From the NCBI GenBank assembly GCA_964472505.1, contig CAYYQW010000099.1:1-10628 (forward strand): a stretch of 10,628 nucleotides of DNA. The letters run 5' to 3'. Below, in pieces: positions 6,515 to 10,628 of this stretch (the first letter of the stretch is position 1; every line of letters starts with the position of its first letter). This DNA is from JAYEIA01 sp964472505. Lineage in GTDB: Bacteria > Bacteroidota > Bacteroidia > Bacteroidales > JAADGE01. Made by a program: the position numbers and the translations under genes. Below the pieces are notes generated by a model. That model was given only the letters and a program-made list of their open reading frames with translations, had not been told where the DNA came from and ran no database searches.

Positions 6515-6591
6515 TGGTGGTGAGAGAGAGAATTGAACTCTCGACCTCCGGGTTATGAATCCGACGCTCTGACCGACTGAGCTACCTCACC
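6515..6591 (-). tRNA. tRNA-Met (anticodon CAT), CCA encoded
   Basis: A complete 77-nt cloverleaf. The acceptor strand GGTGAGG pairs with TCTCACC (last pair G-T), followed by A and an encoded CCA (6515-6517). The D-arm is AGCTCAGTCGGTCAGAGC. The anticodon CAT lies at 6555-6557 in loop TTCATAA, and the T-arm is GAGAG-TTCAATT-CTCTC. The G-C first pair argues against initiator tRNA. Elongator Met is most likely; a lysidine-modified tRNA-Ile (CAT) is the main alternative. The top pair of the anticodon stem next to the loop is A-C rather than Watson-Crick. The 3' end faces the integrase gene, so it is the probable attachment site. Confidence 0.93.
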
Positions 6592-6604
6592 GTTTTTGCG
6601 ACTG

Positions 6605-6637
6605 CAAAGATAAAATAAAAAATTACTAAGCAGCAAA
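6605..6637 (-). promoter_or_regulatory. Bacteroidota-type promoter of tRNA-Met
   Basis: On the minus strand TTTG (6637-6634) is followed after 21 bp by TATCTTTG (6612-6605), matching the Bacteroidota primary sigma consensus TTTG-N19-21-TAnnTTTG. The -7 element lies 13 bp before the tRNA 5' end, leaving room for a short leader. This is the best promoter in the window and a main reason for placing the organism in Bacteroidota. Confidence 0.75.
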
Positions 6638-6695
6638 TTTTTTATTTTTTTTCTTTACATTTTTTTTTATCTTGCGAAAAACAATGTTGGAAGTT

Positions 6696-7070
6696 ATGGA
6701 AAAATTTGAGATGGAATTTACGGTTAATACTTCACCTAAAATATTGTATTATCGCATATTAAACCCGGCCGGCTTAGAAGAATGGTTTGCCGACAAAGTG
6801 AATGCCGACAAAGGCATTTATACTTTCGAATGGGAAAATACACAGCAACAAGCTAAACTTCTGGATAAAAGTAAAAATGACTTTGTAAGATATAAATGGT
6901 TAGACAGCGACGGCGATGACAGTTTTTTTGAATTAAAGATTGTCCAGCAGGAAGTAACCGGAGATGTTGGGTTGCGTATTATTGATTTTGCCGAAAACGG
7001 CGAAAAAGAAAGTATCCGAGAGCTTTGGGAAGAACAAATGGAGCAACTTAAGCATAATTTGGGCGTTTAA
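6696..7070 (+). CDS. START-like domain protein
   Basis: This 124-residue protein belongs to the START/AHSA1-like helix-grip family that is widespread and single-copy in Bacteroidota. Family hallmarks are NPAGLEEWFADKVN (23-36), the strand YTFEWEN, and the IDFAE then ELWEEQMEQLKHNL C-terminal helix (96-122). The fold has a hydrophobic ligand pocket, but the ligand and cellular role of this subgroup are unknown to me. The frame is open back to a TTG at 6672 and another ATG at 6684. I chose ATG 6696 because homologues I recall begin with a short Met-Lys/Glu-Lys-Phe before the first strand. It is divergent from tRNA-Met and followed by a 131-bp gap, and is part of the stable chromosome rather than the element. 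Confidence 0.82.
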   Translation: MEKFEMEFTVNTSPKILYYRILNPAGLEEWFADKVNADKGIYTFEWENTQQQAKLLDKSKNDFVRYKWLDSDGDDSFFELKIVQQEVTGDVGLRIIDFAENGEKESIRELWEEQMEQLKHNLGV

Positions 7071-7201
7071 GCTTTGTTGTAGTTTTGAAATTCCGAACTA
7101 AGAAAACTATTTTTTGCAGAAGCTGCTAATTTTCTGTCATAGGCCTTAAAGAGGTCAAAAGGTATTTGTTCGACTTTTATTATTAACTAAACAGGATACA
7201 A

Positions 7202-7516
7202 ATGATTATTGTAAACACAGAAACCATTGCCGGGCGCGAGATTTTAGAATCTTTAGATGTAGTTCGGGGGAGTACGGTGCGTGCCCGTAATGTAGGCCGT
7301 GATATTTTTGCCGGTCTCAAAAATTTGGTCGGCGGAGAAATTGGCGGTTATACACGACTGATGGCCGACGCCCGCGAGGAAGCATTGATGCGTATGACAC
7401 AAGATGCCGAGCGCCTCGGTGCCGATGCCGTGGTAAATGTTCGGTTTATGACATCTGCCGTAATGCAGGGTGCATCCGAGATTTTGGCTTACGGTACAGC
7501 CGTAAAATTAAAGTAA
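7202..7516 (+). CDS. ybjQ: YbjQ-family (UPF0145) protein
   Basis: This 104-residue protein matches the full length of the UPF0145/YbjQ (DUF74) family. The start has the typical VNTETIAGREI. The centre has GSTVRARNVGRDIFAGLKNLVGGE, followed by YTRLMADAREEALMRM and AERLGADAVVNVRF. The C-terminus is a GTAVKL strand. Members are small soluble proteins thought to form a beta-rich oligomer; no biochemical role is established to my knowledge. The gene stands alone, 131 bp after the START-like gene, and ends in a strong hairpin terminator. Family assignment is confident; function is not. Confidence 0.93.
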   Translation: MIIVNTETIAGREILESLDVVRGSTVRARNVGRDIFAGLKNLVGGEIGGYTRLMADAREEALMRMTQDAERLGADAVVNVRFMTSAVMQGASEILAYGTAVKLK

Positions 7517-7541
7517 TAACAAATTTTAAGAACTGAAGTTT

Positions 7542-7581
7542 AGTTGGCCGTTTGGAACAATCCGAACGGCTAACTTTGTTT
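7542..7581 (+). terminator. Intrinsic terminator after ybjQ
   Basis: A 15-bp stem (7542-7556 with 7561-7575, two G-T wobbles) carries an ACAA loop and is followed by TTGTTT. It lies 25 bp after the YbjQ stop codon. The long GC-rich centre makes it the strongest hairpin in the window, and its near-symmetry may let it work in both directions. Confidence 0.8.
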
Positions 7582-7638
7582 ACCGCCTTTTTTGTTTTCA
7601 TAAAAAATGCAAAACAATTCTCAAAAATATTCAGTATA

Positions 7639-7684
7639 TTTATGTAAAAATCAGCCGAAAGGCGTCTTATGGTATATACATAAA
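7639..7684 (+). promoter_or_regulatory. Inverted repeat in the leader of the lipoprotein gene
   Basis: TTTATGTA (7639-7646) and TACATAAA (7677-7684) form an 8-bp inverted repeat. It encloses a small GCC-GAAA-GGC hairpin with a GNRA-type tetraloop (7654-7663). The block ends 11 bp before the lipoprotein start codon. It may be a structured leader or an operator for the two-gene operon. No known riboswitch pattern is recognisable. Confidence 0.3.
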
Positions 7685-7695
7685 AATTTTTAGTT

Positions 7696-8067
7696 ATGAA
7701 AAATTTAAAAATTAGAAATTGGCTGGCCGGCTTAAGCCTGACAACGGCATTTTTTGTTTTTCAGGCATGTTACGGCCCGCCGCAGGATTTTGGATTGGAT
7801 GTGCTCATTGAAGGAAAAGTAGTCTCGGCCGATACCGGAGATCCCCTTTCGGGTATTCAGGTAGCTTCAGACAGCAATTATCAAACAGCCCTTACCGATG
7901 AGAACGGAGAGTTTTCTTTTTACATTGCTAAAGACTCGGTTTATGCAATCACTTTTAGTGATATTGACGGAGAAGAAAACGGACGCTATGCAAGCAAGGA
8001 CACAATTTTGGAGAATTCCGATGACAGCATTTTTTTGAAAGTGGATATGCAGGCCGAAAAATTGTAG
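7696..8067 (+). CDS. Small lipoprotein of a radical SAM/lipoprotein system
   Basis: A 123-residue precursor with a lysine-rich start and a hydrophobic segment ending in FQAC, so Cys25 is the predicted lipidated residue; Phe at -3 makes the lipobox slightly atypical. CYGPP follows directly. Residues about 37-100 look like a carboxypeptidase-regulatory/CnaB-type beta sandwich (LIEGKVVSADTGDPLSG, TDENGEFSFYI). The radical SAM gene begins 3 bp after the stop, so the pair is one operon. This matches the putative lipoprotein partner of a Bacteroidota radical SAM family that I recall as NCBIfam TIGR04134, next to TIGR04133. The protein should be anchored in the envelope. Whether the enzyme modifies it is inference from pairing; the residues around the lipidated Cys and CYGPP are the obvious candidates. 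Confidence 0.85.
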   Translation: MKNLKIRNWLAGLSLTTAFFVFQACYGPPQDFGLDVLIEGKVVSADTGDPLSGIQVASDSNYQTALTDENGEFSFYIAKDSVYAITFSDIDGEENGRYASKDTILENSDDSIFLKVDMQAEKL

Positions 8068-8070
8068 TCC

Positions 8071-9159
8071 ATGTTCCGAAATATGAAGAATGTTTTGTAC
8101 AAAAGTCTTTTTAAGGCCTTTAAAAAAGCCGAAACAAACCGACATCCTTTAAACTATTTGTTTTGGGAATGTACACTGCGCTGTAATCTGAATTGTTTGC
8201 ATTGCGGCAGCGATTGCACCGCCGACAGCCGCATACCCGATATGCCGGCAGAAGATTTCCTGAATGTATTGGACAGTATTCCAAAACCTTCGGATTTGTT
8301 CACCGTGGTAATTACCGGCGGCGAACCTTTGATGCGAAAAGACCTTGAAGCATGCGGCCGAGCCATTCGTCGAAGAGGTTTTCGTTGGGGCATGGTTTCC
8401 AACGGGATTTTCTACGACGAAAAACGTCATAATTCCCTGTTGAATGCCGGTTTGGGATCGCTTACTTTTAGTTTGGACGGTTTTGAACACAGTCACAATT
8501 GGCTGAGAAACTCCCCGGCGGCATTCCGAAAAACCGAACGCGCCATTGAGTTGGGCGTATCGGCCAAACGACTGAATTTTGATATTGTTACTTGTGTAAA
8601 TCAAAAGAATTTTGATGAGTTGGAGGCTTTGTATGCTTTTTTACTTGATAAAGGCGTAAAAGCCTGGCGACTCTTCACCATAACGCCCATAGGCCGAGCC
8701 AAGAATTATGATGAATTATTTCTTGCCGACAATCAAATGCGCTCACTCATGGATTTTATTGTTGAAAAGCGCAAAGAAAAGCGCATGGATGTTAAATTCA
8801 GCTGCGAAGGCTATGTAGGCGCATACGAAAATAAAGTGCGCGACGGCTTTTTCTTTTGCCGAGCCGGCATCAATATCGGCTCTGTGCTGATTGACGGATC
8901 CGTTTCGGCTTGTCCGAATATCGACCGAAGCTTTGCGCAGGGAAATATTTACCAAGATGATTTTTGGGAGCTTTGGCAAAACCGTTTTAAGCCTTTTCGC
9001 GATCGTTCTTGGACCCAAAAGGGAGCCTGTGCCGACTGCTCAAAATACTCCGAATGCCAAGGAAACGGGATGCACTATTGGCACGGCGACAAGCAAAACG
9101 TGCTTCAATGCCATTATAAGCAGATTTCGGGAACCCAAACCGCCGGCCACACTATTTAG
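8071..9159 (+). CDS. Radical SAM/SPASM protein, partner of the small lipoprotein
   Basis: This 362-residue radical SAM enzyme uses a [4Fe-4S] cluster to cleave S-adenosylmethionine and start radical chemistry. The cluster motif is CNLNCLHC (Cys38, Cys42, Cys45); Cys34 and Cys49 flank it. VITGGEPLMR is the SAM-binding GGE motif, and SLDG is a further conserved strand. A SPASM auxiliary-cluster domain occupies about 263-347, with Cys263, Cys281, Cys320, Cys323, Cys329 and Cys347. The usual CX2CX5CX3C run ends with Gly333 instead of a fourth Cys, so one auxiliary cluster may be ligated differently. SPASM proteins commonly modify peptides or proteins. The gene starts 3 bp after the lipoprotein stop. 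Its codon use is G/C-balanced, like the neighbouring chromosomal genes. Substrate unknown. Confidence 0.92.
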   Translation: MFRNMKNVLYKSLFKAFKKAETNRHPLNYLFWECTLRCNLNCLHCGSDCTADSRIPDMPAEDFLNVLDSIPKPSDLFTVVITGGEPLMRKDLEACGRAIRRRGFRWGMVSNGIFYDEKRHNSLLNAGLGSLTFSLDGFEHSHNWLRNSPAAFRKTERAIELGVSAKRLNFDIVTCVNQKNFDELEALYAFLLDKGVKAWRLFTITPIGRAKNYDELFLADNQMRSLMDFIVEKRKEKRMDVKFSCEGYVGAYENKVRDGFFFCRAGINIGSVLIDGSVSACPNIDRSFAQGNIYQDDFWELWQNRFKPFRDRSWTQKGACADCSKYSECQGNGMHYWHGDKQNVLQCHYKQISGTQTAGHTI

Positions 9160-9248
9160 ACATACAATCAGCCGATGAATTGGGTTAATAAAGTACATTG
9201 AATCTTATCTTGTGCAGAATGCTCTTTTAGCCATTCACCCGTCATTCT

Positions 9249-9810
9249 TTATCGGCTCTGTTCATGTCTTAATGTCCAAACATCTTCTGTTTCTCGGTCA
9301 TGAAATTGTATAATTCCGTAGTTTTTTGCTAAAATTATTTTCCATATTTCGTCATCGTTTGTGATTGTATCATTTACAAGTGTTATTGTTTCATAGTTCT
9401 TGTTTGCAATTGTTTGATTTTTAATGTGATTATTCAAATTTTCGGTTTCAATATAAGAAAACCCTATATTGCTTTCAATTTTTAATGTTTATCCCAATAC
9501 TGATTTTTCTCTCTAATTCATTTATCCTAAATATCATATTGGTAGTTTGTTGAGAAATTTTAGCTATTTCAAAATACATATAGCTGTGACAATGATTTCT
9601 GTTTTTATGAGAAGTTTCATAAGGTTCTGAAATTTCTTTTTGGTTTATTGTAAACTTGAGTGTATCATTCTGTTGGTTTGTATAAACTAATTCATCGCCT
9701 GTTTCATAAGGCATCCATACTAATAAGTCTTTATCAAAACCCGGGCAGTTGTAATTGCAGCCTGTAACAAACAGACTTATCAGAAGTATTAATAGTGTAT
9801 TTTTCACCAT
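9249..9810 (-). pseudogene. Lipoprotein gene split by a one-base frameshift
   Basis: The 5' part (9475-9810, 111 residues) has a signal peptide with lipobox VTGC, lipidated Cys18, and a mature part beginning NYNCPGFDKDLL. It stops at TGA 9475-9477. The 3' part (9249 to about 9479) is open without a good start; the first candidate is a TTG at 9437. Removing one A from the five-A run (minus strand of 9479-9483) joins the frames, giving IKIESNIGFSYIETENLNNH and a continuous protein of roughly 186 residues. This size and the ending KNYGIIQFHDRETEDVW fit the small unknown lipoproteins common in Bacteroidota. It is therefore either a recent pseudogene, a phase-variable homopolymer, or a sequencing error. 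Function unknown. Confidence 0.7.
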
Positions 9811-9882
9811 CTTTAGTTTTTTGAAGGAATTTTTGTTTCTTGAAGCATAATACCCGGCAGACTACCGAATTAGCAAGCCTTA

Positions 9883-10365
9883 TTATTTTAATCTCTCAAA
9901 GCAGGTTTCTAATCTGTTTGTTCTTATTAGCTTATTTATCAAAGCTGTATCAACACCATTTGCTTCACTTTCATTATAAAATGTTCCGTCGTCATTACGT
10001 TGGTAATATTCAAGATATGGTTCTTTTTCAATCAGTAAATTGTATAAACTGTCAACACCCGGTTTTGAGTCTAATGAATTATATTCTTCTGTTGTTAATG
10101 ATAAATAGCCCGAGTTTACACCCATTGAACCATTTAAATAGTAATTATCGGTTAATTCTGTAGGCCATCTTGTATTTACTGTTCCGGGAGCAGATGTTAT
10201 CTGTTCATTATCTTGTGAAAGTTCAACAGGAACATTAGTGGAATAATCTTTCCCGGGCTTAAATTTATATATCTGAATTGTTGTGTCTCTATCGTATCCT
10301 CTCTCACAAGAAGAATAAGTTATTATAACAACACAGAGAATTAAGATATTTTTTAATAGTATCAT
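9883..10365 (-). CDS. Small lipoprotein of unknown function
   Basis: This 160-residue precursor has a clear lipoprotein signal: short Lys-containing start, hydrophobic ILILCVVIITY core, and SSC with Cys20 as the lipidated residue. The mature region is polar, with stretches such as IQIYKFKPGKDYSTNVPVEL, YLSLTTEEYNSL and LIEKEPYLEYYQ. These resemble small uncharacterised Bacteroidota lipoproteins, but I cannot assign a family or function. Its ATG overlaps the TGA of the preceding gene (ATGA at 10362-10365), so it is probably translated by coupling in one operon with the 65-residue exported protein. It likely sits in the inner or outer membrane, facing the periplasm or surface. Confidence 0.75.
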   Translation of the reverse strand: MILLKNILILCVVIITYSSCERGYDRDTTIQIYKFKPGKDYSTNVPVELSQDNEQITSAPGTVNTRWPTELTDNYYLNGSMGVNSGYLSLTTEEYNSLDSKPGVDSLYNLLIEKEPYLEYYQRNDDGTFYNESEANGVDTALINKLIRTNRLETCFERLK

Positions 10366-10559
10366 CTTTCTATTATTATTTGTTTTGTTAATATTTTTTT
10401 ATCTGTCTCCAAGCAAATAACATAAAGCCCATCGGGAAATGCACCGGTAGCCGTCCAAATTTTTAACGGAATATGAAACGGAGTTGCATCTTCAACTTTT
10501 TGCGCTTGCAAATGAATTGATACATAAATAAATGTAAGAAATAATATTATTATTTTCAT
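10362..10559 (-). CDS. 65-residue exported protein: signal peptide joined to a T9SS-like tail
   Basis: Residues 1-19 form a standard signal peptide (KIIILFLTFIYVSIHLQAQ, cleavage near LQAQ). The mature part is only about 45 residues. Its end, FPDGLYVICLETDKKILTKQ followed by IIIER, matches the closing strands of the type A type IX secretion C-terminal sorting domain (usual form: pro-x-Gly-x-Tyr-x-x-x-x, a turn, then Lys-rich strand). There is no room for cargo, and the first strands of a normal 70-80-residue sorting domain are missing. The gene is coupled on both sides by ATGA overlaps, so it is unlikely to be spurious. It could be a decayed T9SS substrate after internal deletion, or a genuine mini-protein. 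Confidence 0.6.
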   Translation of the reverse strand: MKIIILFLTFIYVSIHLQAQKVEDATPFHIPLKIWTATGAFPDGLYVICLETDKKILTKQIIIER

Positions 10560-10628
10560 TGTTTTGTAATTTTATAGATTTCATAATAAGAACAATTTTG
10601 GCATATTAATTCACCATTGAAAAATGCA
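10556..10628 (-). CDS. 3' end of an upstream gene, cut by the window edge
   Basis: The minus strand is open from the window edge for 23 codons, reading AFFNGELICQNCSYYEIYKI and then TKQ, and stops at TGA 10558-10556. That TGA overlaps the ATG of the 65-residue gene as ATGA. A CXXC (CQNC) lies 12 residues before the end. The same 4-bp overlap recurs at the next gene junction, which supports this being real coding sequence. Nothing can be said about the full protein. Confidence 0.5.
   Translation of the reverse strand, partial: AFFNGELICQNCSYYEIYKITKQ

Noticed and set aside
8149..8604. Minus-strand frames of 151 and 82 codons within the radical SAM gene
   Set aside because: They are shadows of the conserved radical SAM coding sequence and show no protein-like motifs.
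9170..9257. 7-bp inverted repeat AGCCGAT/ATCGGCT as a terminator between convergent genes
   Set aside because: The 74-nt loop and absence of a T-tract make a terminator unlikely. I see no clear terminator after the radical SAM gene.
9840..10163. 107-codon plus-strand frame
   Set aside because: It is antisense to the 160-residue lipoprotein, which has a clear signal peptide, lipobox and coupled start.

Overview
The window looks like a Bacteroidota (Bacteroidales-type) chromosome. It is AT-rich, has a TTTG/TAnnTTTG promoter in front of a tRNA gene, carries several small lipoproteins, and ends in an exported mini-protein whose tail resembles a type IX secretion signal. Two Bacteroidota-typical housekeeping families (a START-like protein and a radical SAM/lipoprotein pair) sit in the right half.

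Left half, about 1-6510: the tRNA-proximal part of an integrated mobile element. Reading rightward, an 8-bp tandem repeat precedes a small helix-turn-helix (excisionase-like) protein. Next come a TOPRIM plus superfamily-3-type helicase replication protein and a small unknown protein. A related hairpin repeat follows each of the first two genes. The helicase frame stays open for 52 codons beyond its TGA stop, so its original C-terminus may have been cut off. Composition then changes abruptly at about 3120. Beyond this lie two leftward genes that look like cargo: an exported protein, and 2 bp after it a protein with an abortive-infection/HEPN-like C-terminal domain (R-x6-H). A 546-bp gene-free region is packed with TTACA/TGTAA motifs and could be an origin or a recombinase-binding region. 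A leftward tyrosine integrase ends the element next to tRNA-Met (CAT). No second attachment site is visible, so the element probably continues left of the window.

Centre, 6515-7581: tRNA-Met with its own promoter and terminator, a START-like domain protein, and a YbjQ-family (UPF0145) protein followed by a strong terminator. These look like stable chromosomal genes.

Right, 7696-9159: a two-gene operon of a small lipoprotein and a radical SAM/SPASM enzyme, apparently an uncharacterised rSAM/lipoprotein modification system. Beyond it, 9249-10628 is a leftward cluster of small exported proteins. It holds a lipoprotein gene broken by a one-base frameshift, an intact lipoprotein, a 65-residue signal-peptide protein, and the 3' end of another gene. 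The last three are joined by two ATGA stop/start overlaps and should be one transcript.
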